A stretch of 64,000 nucleotides of DNA from Lachnospiraceae bacterium (GCA_017938405.1 JAGBBP010000044.1:1-64000); one strand, 5' to 3'. Shown: positions 1 through 7,955, counted from the stretch's first letter. The notes: generated by a model not told the origin, from the sequence alone. Made by a program: numbers and translations.

Positions 1-77
1 AAGTAATTAAGCGAAATGCTTTTGGATATAGAAACTTTAGAAACTTCAGGAATCGAATCTTCCTTGCTTTAACTTAA

Positions 78-107
78 AGAGGCACAGGAACGAATTCCTA
101 TGCCTCT
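78..107 (-). terminator. Second hairpin downstream of tsf
   Basis: Inverted repeat of 13 pairs. Read on the minus strand the loop is UUCG and the one imperfect position becomes a U-G pair, whereas on the plus strand it is an A-C mismatch, so the structured RNA is probably the minus-strand one. It is followed by a short T stretch (TTTAAG). It may be a back-up terminator for rpsB-tsf or a 3'-end stabiliser. Positions 1-77 beyond it hold no gene that I can see. Confidence 0.5.
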
Positions 108-141
108 GAAATATTTTACCCCAACTCTTGACAAAGAGCCA

Positions 142-180
142 CAAAAACGCCCGAAAGAGAGTTTCCTCTCCTCGGACGTT
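142..180 (-). terminator. Intrinsic terminator of rpsB-tsf
   Basis: Minus-strand RNA forms a stem of about 15 pairs, with one bulge and two G-U pairs, closed by a GAAA loop and followed directly by TTTTT. It lies 26 bases past the tsf stop codon and is the natural end of the rpsB-tsf transcript. Confidence 0.85.
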
Positions 181-206
181 AATCTTGTTATTATAAAACT
201 TGTGGC

Positions 207-1151
207 TTATACCCCTGCCATCTGAGCTGCAACTTCTGCTGCGAAGTCTTCCTGCTTCTTCTCAAGGCCTTCACCGGTCTCGAAACGAACGAACTTCTTA
301 ATTGCAAGAGTCATGCCGTTCTCCTTAGCAACCTGTGCTACGTACTGAGCTACGGACTGCTTTCCGTCCTCTGCCTTTACGTATACCTGGTCTAAGAGAC
401 AGATTTCCTTTAATTCCTTATTGATACGACCGCTGATCATACCCTCGATTACCTTCTCCGGCTTCTGGGATTCCTTCGGATCGTTCATAATCTGAGCCTT
501 GATGATTTCCTTCTCATGCTCAATGTAATCAGCATCTACATCATCCTTGGAAACGTACTTCGGATTCATAGCTGCAACCTGCATTGCTACGTTCTTAGCA
601 CACTCCTTCGCTGCTGCGTTCATCTCGGAAGCATCCATCTGAATCAATACGCCGATCTTACCGCCGCTGTGGATGTAGGACTCTACAAAACCGTTCTCGG
701 CAACTACTCTCTCGAAACGACGAATCTTCATGTTCTCACCGATGACTGCGATCTGAGCTGCAAGCTCCTCAGCAACGGTCTTGGACGGATCTGCTGCCCA
801 AGTCTCTGCAAGGAAAGCGTCGATGTCTGCTGCAGTGCTGTTAGCAGCCTGCTCAACAACAGTCTTAACATAACCACGGAACTTATCGTTCTTTGCAACG
901 AAGTCGGTCTCGGAGTTAACTTCTACGATTGCTGCAACCTTACCGTCAGCGCTAACGGTGGTCTCACAAATACCCTCAGCTGCGATTCTGCTAGCCTTCT
1001 TAGCTGCCTTAGCAAGACCCTTTTCTCTTAAATATTCTACAGCCTTGTCCATATCAGCGTTGGTCTCTGCAAGAGCCTTCTTACAGTCCATCATACCTGC
1101 GCCGGTCATCTCTCTTAACTCTTTTACCATAGATGCACTAATATCTGCCAT
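207..1151 (-). CDS. tsf: Translation elongation factor Ts
   Basis: EF-Ts, the cytosolic nucleotide-exchange factor that releases GDP from EF-Tu. The 314 residues match the usual length of the long bacterial form. The N-terminal UBA-like domain (about 1-55) carries the family signature around residues 12-27 (TGAGMMDCKKAL), and the second signature TDFVAKND is at 82-89. The C-terminal part is the dimerisation region. The start has an AGGAGG site eight bases upstream. It follows rpsB with a hairpin-containing gap of 87 bases and ends before a strong terminator, so it is the last gene of the rpsB-tsf unit, an arrangement conserved in most bacteria. Confidence 0.98.
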   Translation of the reverse strand: MADISASMVKELREMTGAGMMDCKKALAETNADMDKAVEYLREKGLAKAAKKASRIAAEGICETTVSADGKVAAIVEVNSETDFVAKNDKFRGYVKTVVEQAANSTAADIDAFLAETWAADPSKTVAEELAAQIAVIGENMKIRRFERVVAENGFVESYIHSGGKIGVLIQMDASEMNAAAKECAKNVAMQVAAMNPKYVSKDDVDADYIEHEKEIIKAQIMNDPKESQKPEKVIEGMISGRINKELKEICLLDQVYVKAEDGKQSVAQYVAQVAKENGMTLAIKKFVRFETGEGLEKKQEDFAAEVAAQMAGV

Positions 1152-1187
1152 TTTATTTGCCTCCTGAATAGAATAGTTTTATTTGAC

Positions 1188-1215
1188 AGTGCGTCCCCGA
1201 AATCGGGAACGCACT
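1188..1215 (-). promoter_or_regulatory. Hairpin between rpsB and tsf
   Basis: A 13-pair inverted repeat whose only imperfect pair becomes U-G in the minus-strand transcript. No T-run follows, so it is not a standard terminator. Intercistronic structures between rpsB and tsf are known in other bacteria and may tune tsf expression or mRNA decay; that role here is inference. Confidence 0.6.
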
Positions 1216-1238
1216 CCTATCGTTCTTATCTGAAAATA

Positions 1239-1982
1239 TTACTCAGCGTCGGTCTCTGCAACGTCCTCAGCTTCAGCAGCCGGAGCATCTACGAACTGCT
1301 CGCCCTGGTTAGCTTCGATAACAGCGTCAGCCATCTTAGCAACGATAAGCTTAACTGCACGGATTGCATCGTCGTTACCCGGAATTACGTAATCAAGCTC
1401 TTCCGGATCACAGTTGGTATCAGCGATACCGATTAACGGAATACCGAGGGAATGTGCTTCCTGTACGCAGATTCTTTCCTTCTTCGGGTCTACGATGAAG
1501 ATTGCGTCCGGAATATCCTTCATATCCTTAATACCGCCAAGGTTCTTCTCAAGCTTATCCCATTCCTTCTTTAACTCGATAACTTCCTTCTTCGGAAGAA
1601 CATCGAAAGTACCGTCTTCGCTCATCTTTTCGATTGCCTTTAACTTAGCGATTCTGGACTGGATGGTCTTGAAGTTGGTCAGCATACCGCCGAGCCATCT
1701 CTCGTTTACATAGTACATACCGCAACGCTCAGCCTCGGTCTTAACAGAGTCCTGTGCCTGCTTCTTGGTACCTACGAAAAGTACCTTACCGCCGTTTGCT
1801 ACGATGTCCTTAATTGCAAAGTAAGCTTCATCTACCTTACCTACAGACTTCTGTAAGTCGATGATGTAGATACCGTTTCTCTCGGTATAGATGTAATCTG
1901 CCATCTTCGGATTCCATCTTCTGGTCTGATGTCCGAAATGAACACCTGCTTCCAATAACTGCTTCATAGAAATTACGCTCAT
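1239..1982 (-). CDS. rpsB: 30S ribosomal protein S2
   Basis: Ribosomal protein S2 of the small subunit, 247 residues, a normal length. The first family signature ([15 protein letters not shown]) spans 13-27, and the second, with PDAIFIVDP and [10 protein letters not shown], spans 158-193. The last 20 residues are acidic and Ala-rich, typical of Gram-positive S2 proteins. GGAGG precedes the start codon. It has its own promoter and structured leader, so it need not depend on read-through from the flagellar operon, although its position after that operon is the same as in Bacillus subtilis. Confidence 0.98.
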   Translation of the reverse strand: MSVISMKQLLEAGVHFGHQTRRWNPKMADYIYTERNGIYIIDLQKSVGKVDEAYFAIKDIVANGGKVLFVGTKKQAQDSVKTEAERCGMYYVNERWLGGMLTNFKTIQSRIAKLKAIEKMSEDGTFDVLPKKEVIELKKEWDKLEKNLGGIKDMKDIPDAIFIVDPKKERICVQEAHSLGIPLIGIADTNCDPEELDYVIPGNDDAIRAVKLIVAKMADAVIEANQGEQFVDAPAAEAEDVAETDAE

Positions 1983-2010
1983 GATATTACCTCCGTTTGG
2001 TTTATTCTTC

Positions 2011-2092
2011 TGTGTGCCTCAATCTTCGGCAAACCGCGAGCAACGGCACCCTGCCGTGAGTCCACACACATGCTTATTTCGGCCTACGCCGA
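2011..2092 (-). promoter_or_regulatory. Structured rpsB leader, candidate S2 autoregulatory RNA
   Basis: The leader of about 118 nt between the rpsB promoter and start can fold into several stems in the minus-strand RNA. A hairpin with GUAG loop lies at 2079-2092. An outer stem UGUGUG/CACACA (about 2064-2069 with 2011-2016) encloses a six-pair hairpin with GGG loop at 2043-2057 and a short CGG/CCG hairpin, giving a multi-branched shape. S2 is known to repress its own mRNA through the leader in other bacteria; that this structure does so is inference. Confidence 0.5.
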
Positions 2093-2106
2093 CTGCACCG
2101 TTTGAT

Positions 2107-2135
2107 ATTTTATCATAAACAAATCAAAAAGGCAA
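2107..2135 (-). promoter_or_regulatory. rpsB promoter embedded in the upstream terminator
   Basis: Minus-strand -35 TTGCCT (2130-2135), 17-bp spacer, -10 TAAAAT (2107-2112). The -35 box is made of the descending arm of the terminator hairpin at 2126-2174. Predicted transcription start is near 2100. Confidence 0.7.
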
Positions 2136-2174
2136 GCACTTTTTTCCATAGTTTGCAAAAAAGTGTTGCCTTTT
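2126..2174 (-). terminator. Terminator at the end of the flagellar operon
   Basis: Near-perfect stem of about 18 pairs with one bulged base. It has A-runs on one side and T-runs on the other, so it could act in both directions. On the minus strand it lies 38 bases past the last gene of the fla/che operon and ends in TTTTT. Confidence 0.85.
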
Positions 2175-2212
2175 ATTTCTTCACTATACTTTCCGGCACA
2201 AAGTGATCTCAC

Positions 2213-2956
2213 TTACCGGATTTCCGTTAATATCTTTCCGATTTCTTCATAGGTCGCTCCTGCCGGGATGGAAAACGTACCGATATTTATCTCGTCTGCC
2301 AAATTATTTTCTCTTAAATAAGAAGCAAACTCCTTAGCACTGTCAACCGCCCCCGCCGCTTCCAAAAGACGGGCCACCTTCGTTGCTGTCATTCCCCGCT
2401 CCACTTTTACGGTAACCTCACCGGTTACCGGTGCTTTCGTCGGCGCAATCGTAGCCGTCGGCTGCTTTGTCGGTGCTTTCGTGAGACCGGCTGTAGGGGT
2501 CGGCCGTTTCGTCGGCGTCGGTGTCGGTGTGTCCGGAAGAACCTCTTTGGTCGGTTCCTCAGGCTTTACCTCCCGGGTCGGAACTATTGCAGGCGTCTCC
2601 GGCACCTCCGGTTTATCCGGTTTATCCGGTTCCTCCGGCGGTGTCGGCGCATCCGGCGTCGGTACCGGTGATGGTGTCGGGCCCGGTGTACCGGTCGGCT
2701 CCGGTGTAGCTTCCGGAGTCACCGTATCGTCTGGAGTATTCTCCGGAGTTATTCCGATTCCTTCCTGTTCTTTTATTTTATTGATATCATCCGGTGTAAT
2801 ACCTTCCGATTTTTTTACATACCCAAGTTCTTTGGCTTTCGCAATAATTTCCGCCTCTGTCATCTCGGCTTTATTTTTCGGAAATGCAAGAGTAAATAAA
2901 ATCGCAGTAACAATTACACCGATTCCAAGCCCCCGCATATAGTATTTTCTTTTCAT
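2213..2956 (-). CDS. Membrane-anchored protein with MltG-like N-terminal (LysM-like) domain only
   Basis: 247 residues. A single membrane segment (about 8-25) is followed by a short helical stretch, a long Pro/Thr/Glu-rich linker (about 71-178, with repeated TPTP and TKAPT units), and a C-terminal domain (180-247) that resembles the LysM-like module of the endolytic transglycosylase MltG/YceG, including the GTFSIPAGATYEEIG stretch. The catalytic domain of MltG is absent, so enzyme activity is not expected; a cell-wall-spanning anchor or sensor outside the membrane is more likely. It starts 21 bases after the SwrB-like gene and is the last gene before the operon terminator. Function unknown. 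Confidence 0.75.
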   Translation of the reverse strand: MKRKYYMRGLGIGVIVTAILFTLAFPKNKAEMTEAEIIAKAKELGYVKKSEGITPDDINKIKEQEGIGITPENTPDDTVTPEATPEPTGTPGPTPSPVPTPDAPTPPEEPDKPDKPEVPETPAIVPTREVKPEEPTKEVLPDTPTPTPTKRPTPTAGLTKAPTKQPTATIAPTKAPVTGEVTVKVERGMTATKVARLLEAAGAVDSAKEFASYLRENNLADEINIGTFSIPAGATYEEIGKILTEIR

Positions 2957-2977
2957 TACAATCCGTCCTTTGCTTTC

Positions 2978-3697
2978 TTACAACCCGTACAAATCGATGA
3001 CTAACTTCACTTCGCCCTGACCCATTCCCAGTTCTCTGGAAATGTCTCGAACGGACTTCCCTTCTTTATAGAGTGCAAGAATCTTCTCCTTCGGCAAATC
3101 ACTTTCGGTAGTAACGTCCTGATCCATTGTAACGGTAGCCACCAATAATGCCGCAATATCATCCGTTGACTTCGGCTCTTCCGTTTCTTTTTTTCTTACC
3201 GTTTTCTTTACAACTGCCTTCGATGCGGATGTCACCGGTTGAAGCTTCACTGCCTTCTTTTTCTCCGGTACCGTCCCCTCTTTTTCTTCTACGGTTTGTT
3301 TTAAAGCCTCTTTTACCCTCTCAGCTTTTGCAATTTCACCTTTTAATTCTTCTTTGGTATCCGATACCATATTGTAGAGAAACATAATATCCGAATTGTT
3401 TTTATCCATCCGCTCCAAAATCTGCTTGGAAAACTCGTCTACCGACATAATCTTTTCGTTGGCCACCTGACTCAGATAGTCATCGGTCTTAATAATAACT
3501 TCTTCTGTCTTTTCCGAAACAATCTGATCTACAGTCTGCCGGATTCGTTCGGTTTCTTCCGTTGTCAATTCCCGTTTTGCAAGACGATTGATAAGCTCAT
3601 CATAACTCGTCTCGCTCTTATCCTCCTTCGGAAAAAAGCAACTACCCACCAGCAATGCAATTCCCAAAAGAATCATAATTATCGTAATCGGTTCCAT
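2978..3697 (-). CDS. SwrB/YlxL-like protein (DUF6115 type)
   Basis: 239 residues. An N-terminal membrane segment (about 4-21) is followed by a charged, coiled-coil-prone region, a Lys/Thr/Val-rich stretch, and a C-terminal helix-turn-helix-like end (last 35 residues, with GKSVRDISRELGMGQGEVK). This architecture and the place between sigD and rpsB match Bacillus subtilis SwrB, which promotes assembly of the flagellar export machine and raises sigma-D activity. Sequence similarity to SwrB outside the C-terminal motif cannot be judged by eye, so the assignment rests on position and architecture. Confidence 0.7.
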   Translation of the reverse strand: MEPITIIMILLGIALLVGSCFFPKEDKSETSYDELINRLAKRELTTEETERIRQTVDQIVSEKTEEVIIKTDDYLSQVANEKIMSVDEFSKQILERMDKNNSDIMFLYNMVSDTKEELKGEIAKAERVKEALKQTVEEKEGTVPEKKKAVKLQPVTSASKAVVKKTVRKKETEEPKSTDDIAALLVATVTMDQDVTTESDLPKEKILALYKEGKSVRDISRELGMGQGEVKLVIDLYGL

Positions 3698-3715
3698 AGA
3701 ACTCCTCTTTTCTGT

Positions 3716-4033
3716 TTACACCGTAATATCAAAGGTACTTCCCCGCATGCGCATACGTTGCTCTTCCTCTTTTTTCTCCTCGTCCTTGCTTTTACGCCCG
3801 GAAGAACCTCCGTAAGCACCTTTTCCGCGATCCTTGGCATCGTATTTCTGTTCTTCGTTCTCGGTTTTATTGGAACGAACTGTCTGGGTTTCCTGCATTC
3901 TTGCCTGCTGTTGTACCGCCCCTGCAATCTGCTGTTGCTGATTGGTCGGATGCTGTACTTCCTGCTGTTTATACGCCCCTGCCTCCTGGGTCTTCGGTGC
4001 CATAGAAATCATATCCAGTCTTGTAATCGGCAA
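3716..4033 (-). CDS. Small Gln/Lys/Glu-rich protein of the flagellar operon, unknown
   Basis: 105 residues with no membrane segment. The first half is Gln-rich (a QQQQ stretch near 32-35), the second half is very rich in Lys, Glu and Arg with a Gly/Ser patch, and the chain ends in a short hydrophobic tail STFDITV. It is low in complexity and probably disordered. It lies 20 bases after fapA and 18 bases before the SwrB-like gene, so it is translated with them. I recognise no family; a scaffold or chaperone-like partner in flagellar assembly is only a guess. Confidence 0.65.
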   Translation of the reverse strand: MPITRLDMISMAPKTQEAGAYKQQEVQHPTNQQQQIAGAVQQQARMQETQTVRSNKTENEEQKYDAKDRGKGAYGGSSGRKSKDEEKKEEEQRMRMRGSTFDITV

Positions 4034-4053
4034 AACAGTTCACCCCCTCATTT

Positions 4054-5655
4054 TTAATACGCATCTACCTTTACATCCCCGCGTTCTTTCACAAATCGTG
4101 CATGGGCTATATCGGTTTTTACATAATATACCGCACCGGAAATTGTAATTTTACATCCGGAATATGCAGTTTGCGATACTCGAATCATTCCGTTCTCTTT
4201 CATTTCCATCTCGCCCTGCAATTCATCCAGACGCTGGTCGATCTCTTCCAATTGTTTCTCAATCTCCGCCACCCGTTTTTGGGATTGCTTTAATAACAAC
4301 AGCTTATCTACCGGCAATTGCTCGCCCTGCTTTAACTTTTTCGCGAGAAGAACAATATTTTGTGTCGCACTTTCTTTTTCTAACTCTAAATCCGGAATCT
4401 GTTTCTCCAACCGGCGGAATTCCTCCGCAACCGTAGGATCCACACCTACTTCCAGTAACGTATTGGTACCCATATTGGAACCGACGGTCTTTGCTTCGAT
4501 CATCTGACTGCATCTTGTACTTCCGCCGGTAATAAAGCCCTTCTTCCCGCCTACAATTACATCGGTTTTTGCGGATACCTGACTATGCATAATCGCTTCG
4601 GACTGTACATATCCGTATTTGGAAACAACCTCTGCACTCTCAATAAACTTGGAAATGACATTTCCATCCGCAATCAGCTTTCCGCGGGACATTCCCTGAA
4701 TACCACGCATCAATATAATCTGTCCACCGGCTCTGATTTCCGCTCCTTCCACAACGCCGTTTACAATGACATCGCCCTTCGCATCAATCTTAAAACCGGT
4801 ACGTACATTTCCCTTTACCAGTACATTTCCTTCACATGTAACATCGCCCGTAGAGGAATCCACATCTGCCGGAACTTCATAGGTATCGGATACAAACACC
4901 TTATCATCCACCAAACTTACATGACCGCTAACATCGGAATACATCTTTAAACCATCCTCCGACAGATGGATCCGGTTTGCATGACGTAAAATCAGGTTAT
5001 TCACCTTTGCCGGACGAATCGGCTTACCACACACATCAATTCCCGGACGTCCCTGCACCGCAGGTTCTAACTCTGCCAGCAAATCACCGGCTCTCACCGG
5101 ACAAATGGTATCAAGCGTATGGAAATCCACGGACCCGTCCTCTAACATTTTCGGTTTCGCGGTTAAATCCGTATTGAAATGATAAATGATTTTCGCATTT
5201 TTTCCTTCAATCGGCGGTGTTGCTTTTGCCAGAATAATCGGAGTACAGTATTCTCTTTCTTTCATTAATTCGTTTAATTTATCTTCTACCAAACCGTATT
5301 TTACGCCACCCCGTACCAGTTCGGAAATAATCTCGTCTCTCGTAAACAGGCTACCGCCCTCTGCCGGCGGAAACAGTGTAATTTCCGCTACTGTATGATT
5401 GGCATCCAGAACAACCGTAGAAGACTCATTCATCGGATATACCTTTTCCGCAGTAAGACGCAGTTCCGTCTTATCTTTCATTTTTCCGATGGTATCCGAC
5501 ATCACCTTCTTATCATAGCCGATACGCCATTTGGTCAAATAAGCATCTACCATATCAAAACGAACCGGTTTCCCGCCCTCCTTCGGCGGATACAATACCA
5601 TCCACGTTCCGTTGTCTCTGATACTTATTTGAAAATATCCGTTTACTTGTGCCAT
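4054..5655 (-). CDS. fapA: FapA / DUF342 polymer-forming-like protein
   Basis: 533 residues from the chosen start. The N-terminal part has mixed alpha/beta character. The middle (about 150-400) is made of short Gly-punctuated strands such as GNVLVKGNV and GDVIVNGVVEGAEIRAGG, as in the right-handed beta-helix of the FapA/DUF342 family, which is related to bactofilins. A coiled coil (about 415-490) and a short C-terminal beta region follow. FapA homologues take part in flagellar or polar assembly in some bacteria. The start was placed at 5655 because AGGGGG precedes that ATG; a longer reading to 5697 would overlap sigD and has no ribosome-binding site. DUF342 genes next to sigD are common in Clostridia. 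Confidence 0.85.
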   Translation of the reverse strand: MAQVNGYFQISIRDNGTWMVLYPPKEGGKPVRFDMVDAYLTKWRIGYDKKVMSDTIGKMKDKTELRLTAEKVYPMNESSTVVLDANHTVAEITLFPPAEGGSLFTRDEIISELVRGGVKYGLVEDKLNELMKEREYCTPIILAKATPPIEGKNAKIIYHFNTDLTAKPKMLEDGSVDFHTLDTICPVRAGDLLAELEPAVQGRPGIDVCGKPIRPAKVNNLILRHANRIHLSEDGLKMYSDVSGHVSLVDDKVFVSDTYEVPADVDSSTGDVTCEGNVLVKGNVRTGFKIDAKGDVIVNGVVEGAEIRAGGQIILMRGIQGMSRGKLIADGNVISKFIESAEVVSKYGYVQSEAIMHSQVSAKTDVIVGGKKGFITGGSTRCSQMIEAKTVGSNMGTNTLLEVGVDPTVAEEFRRLEKQIPDLELEKESATQNIVLLAKKLKQGEQLPVDKLLLLKQSQKRVAEIEKQLEEIDQRLDELQGEMEMKENGMIRVSQTAYSGCKITISGAVYYVKTDIAHARFVKERGDVKVDAY

Positions 5656-5668
5656 TATACTATCCCCC

Positions 5669-6433
5669 TTAGAAAAACATCTCGATCTGATTTCCAAGTT
5701 TTAACCGTAATTTCTGAATTGCCTTTGTGTGAAGCTGGGAAATACGCGATTCGGAAACTTCCAATACTTCACTGATCTCTTTTAAAGTTAATTCTTCGTA
5801 GTAATATAACAATACAACTTTTTTTTCTTTCTCCGTCAGCGATTCTAAGGATTGTACCAACAGCTCTTTGATTGCCTTTTGTTCCACCTGCTTTTCCGGA
5901 TTCACAAAATCTTCGCTCTCCGAACCTCCCACGATTCCGTTTTCGCTTCCCTGCTCCAAATATTCGTCCAGAGAAACCACGCCGGCCGCCTTTGTCTGGG
6001 CCTGCCACTGGGAAAGCTCCTCCACGGAAATCTCCAGTTCTGCCGCCAACTCTTCATCGGTTGCAAACTTTCCGCTTTCCGTCTCCAGCTTCTGATACGC
6101 CGCATCCATTCTCTTTTGTTTTTGTCTTACGGTACGCGGTAACCAGTCCATTCTGCGTACCTGGTCTAAAATTGCGCCACGAATACGCAACGAAGCATAG
6201 GTCTCAAACTTTACTCCCTTGTCAAAATCATACTTATCGATTGCATCAATGAGTCCGAAGGTTCCGTAACTCACCAAATCGTCGTACTCGACATTATAGC
6301 CTAAATATATGCCAAGCTTTCCTGCTACGATTTTCACAAGACTTGCATATTCAATTATAATTCTTTCGCGCAGTTCGGGAGTCTTATTTTTGCTGTATTC
6401 CTCCCATAACTTTAATTTTTCTTCTGCACTCAT
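5669..6433 (-). CDS. sigD: RNA polymerase sigma factor for motility (sigma-D / FliA)
   Basis: 254 residues, normal for sigma-28. Region 2 is visible around residues 50-110 (EYDDLVSYGTFGLIDAIDKY and the RIRGAILDQVRRMDW stretch typical of FliA). Region 3 is around 115-165, and region 4 with its helix-turn-helix is at about 200-248 (LTLKEISEVLEVSESRISQLH). It should direct transcription of late flagellar and chemotaxis genes (flagellin, caps, receptors), which are not in this window. The anti-sigma factor gene flgM is also not here. The gene sits in the class of early genes it does not control, as in Bacillus. Confidence 0.96.
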   Translation of the reverse strand: MSAEEKLKLWEEYSKNKTPELRERIIIEYASLVKIVAGKLGIYLGYNVEYDDLVSYGTFGLIDAIDKYDFDKGVKFETYASLRIRGAILDQVRRMDWLPRTVRQKQKRMDAAYQKLETESGKFATDEELAAELEISVEELSQWQAQTKAAGVVSLDEYLEQGSENGIVGGSESEDFVNPEKQVEQKAIKELLVQSLESLTEKEKKVVLLYYYEELTLKEISEVLEVSESRISQLHTKAIQKLRLKLGNQIEMFF

Positions 6434-6464
6434 AGGCTCTCCTGTCTGTTCTTACATAATCCTA

Positions 6465-6809
6465 TTACTTCCATAACTCCGAAAGATCCTGTCCGTCTCC
6501 TTCGTTCTCCCCGGCTTCTTCCTCTTTCTTCGCTTCTTCTGCCGCCTGTCTTGCCAATTCTGCTTCTTCCAGTTCTTTTGCGGCACGTTCCTGTTCTTCT
6601 CTTTGCCGTTCCAATGCGGCTTCTTCCGCATCATTATCGATTTTCACCAGAATCTTTTGCACAATCCGGCCGATGATGTAGAAAATAAGCATCACAAGCA
6701 ACACGATTTTTAGGGTGTTAAACAACGATGCTCCGCGAAAAATACAAATCAGGCAGGCAATCATTGCCGCTGATAATGTAATAATAGGCGGAATATTTTT
6801 CCCTTCCAT
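6465..6809 (-). CDS. Small two-helix membrane protein between cheD and sigD
   Basis: 114 residues. Two membrane segments (about 9-26 and 33-52) form a tight hairpin. A long, highly charged cytoplasmic tail (about 57-108) follows, rich in Glu, Ala, Arg and Lys and predicted to be helical or coiled coil, and ends in DLSELWK. The start has AGGAGG upstream, and the gaps to cheD (11 bases) and sigD (31 bases) mark it as part of the operon. No family is recognised. A membrane anchor for a cytoplasmic flagellar or chemotaxis partner would fit the shape, without direct evidence. Confidence 0.75.
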   Translation of the reverse strand: MEGKNIPPIITLSAAMIACLICIFRGASLFNTLKIVLLVMLIFYIIGRIVQKILVKIDNDAEEAALERQREEQERAAKELEEAELARQAAEEAKKEEEAGENEGDGQDLSELWK

Positions 6810-6820
6810 CCTATAGCCTC

Positions 6821-7306
6821 CTAAATCTTATATGTAGACTTTCCGACTGCTTTAATCAGCAATTCCCCGGTTTCCGGATAAAACTCTATGGTTCGTCCGT
6901 AGGAATTTCCTGTATCTTCCGCAAGAATCGGAATCCGAAGCTGTGCCAGCTTTTCTTTTACCGCTTCCACATTTCTTGCTCCAACCCGCAGTAAATCGTT
7001 CTCGGAACTGAATGCGAACATTTGGGCTCCGCCGGCAATTTTAGACTTTAATGCCGCCCTGGATGCACCGGCTTCCACAACACGTTTCACCATCTCATCA
7101 ATTCCGGTATCCGCAAACTTCGCACAATTTTCGTTATTTTTAATTTTCGTACTGTCAGGCAGCATGATATGTACCAATCCGGCTATTTTTGTATTAGGGT
7201 CATACAAAACGACACCGACACAAGAGCCGAGCCCTAATGTAGTAATTGCATCAGGTGCATGACAATAGTTCATATCTGCCATGCCTACCTTTATCATATT
7301 TCCCAT
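6821..7306 (-). CDS. cheD: Chemoreceptor glutamine deamidase CheD
   Basis: 161 residues, the usual size. CheD deamidates glutamines on chemoreceptors and, in Gram-positives, also binds CheC and raises its phosphatase activity. The active-site block TLGLGSCVGVVLYD places Thr23 and the nucleophile Cys29, with His46 in GLVHIMLP, matching the Thr/Cys/His set known from Thermotoga CheD. It lies eight bases after cheC, consistent with the CheC-CheD partnership. Confidence 0.96.
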   Translation of the reverse strand: MGNMIKVGMADMNYCHAPDAITTLGLGSCVGVVLYDPNTKIAGLVHIMLPDSTKIKNNENCAKFADTGIDEMVKRVVEAGASRAALKSKIAGGAQMFAFSSENDLLRVGARNVEAVKEKLAQLRIPILAEDTGNSYGRTIEFYPETGELLIKAVGKSTYKI

Positions 7307-7314
7307 AATCCCTC

Positions 7315-7932
7315 CTATAAGCCTAACGAAGTCAATATTGCATTATAAGAGTCCAGTGTAGGTATCAAAATGAAAAATCCGTTTACCTGTGTATCTTTTT
7401 CTCCGAATTCCGTCTGTATCAAAAGTGCCTTATCGCCGATTTTTCCGAACTCGATTGCCGGCACACTTAAAATCGCTCCTGCCATATCAATTGCAATATA
7501 CGGAATGCTTGCGTTAATGGACATCTGCGTCAAATTTGACAAAGAGGACAAATAGGCTCCGGTAATAATATTACCGATCTCCTGTAATGCGGAAGCTTCC
7601 ATTTCGGAAAACTCCGCATCTAACGGTACATCCTGTCCCATTAACATATTCACCATGGAATGTGCGGCATCCCGTTCCAAAACAAACATCATCATACCGT
7701 CGATATTTCCGCTTAACGTAAGCAGAATGCCGACAATTATATTTTCCGCACCGCCTAAAATCTCAGGAAGTTCCTGAAAATCCAGAAGCGCAACCTTCGG
7801 AACCTTCATGTCTACCTTCACCTGAAGCATTGTTGCCAATGCAGTGGTAGCGTTTCCGGCACCGATATTTCCGATCTCTTTTAATACATCATACTGTACG
7901 ACATCCATCGCATCCAGTTCAAGCTTTGCCAT
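7315..7932 (-). CDS. cheC: CheY-P phosphatase CheC
   Basis: 205 residues from the chosen start. Both phosphatase motifs of the CheC/CheX/FliY family are present: LKEIGNIGAGNAT with Glu19 and Asn22, and LQEIGNIITGAYL with Glu118 and Asn121, so both active sites look intact. CheC dephosphorylates CheY-P and forms a feedback loop with CheD. An upstream in-frame ATG at 7995 was rejected: it has no ribosome-binding site and its extra codons are read from a hairpin with eight G in a row. The ATG at 7932 has GGGAGG five bases upstream. Confidence 0.93.
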   Translation of the reverse strand: MAKLELDAMDVVQYDVLKEIGNIGAGNATTALATMLQVKVDMKVPKVALLDFQELPEILGGAENIIVGILLTLSGNIDGMMMFVLERDAAHSMVNMLMGQDVPLDAEFSEMEASALQEIGNIITGAYLSSLSNLTQMSINASIPYIAIDMAGAILSVPAIEFGKIGDKALLIQTEFGEKDTQVNGFFILIPTLDSYNAILTSLGL

Positions 7933-7955
7933 ACCATCCTCCCGATTCAAACACA

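Noticed and set aside
127..132. TTGACA on the plus strand near the window start
   Set aside because: No -10 element at a suitable distance, and no plus-strand gene follows; the region is better explained by the tsf terminator.
516..1031. Plus-strand ORF of 171 codons inside tsf
   Set aside because: Antisense shadow of a strongly conserved gene, without ribosome-binding site; the same holds for the many other plus-strand frames lying over minus-strand genes.
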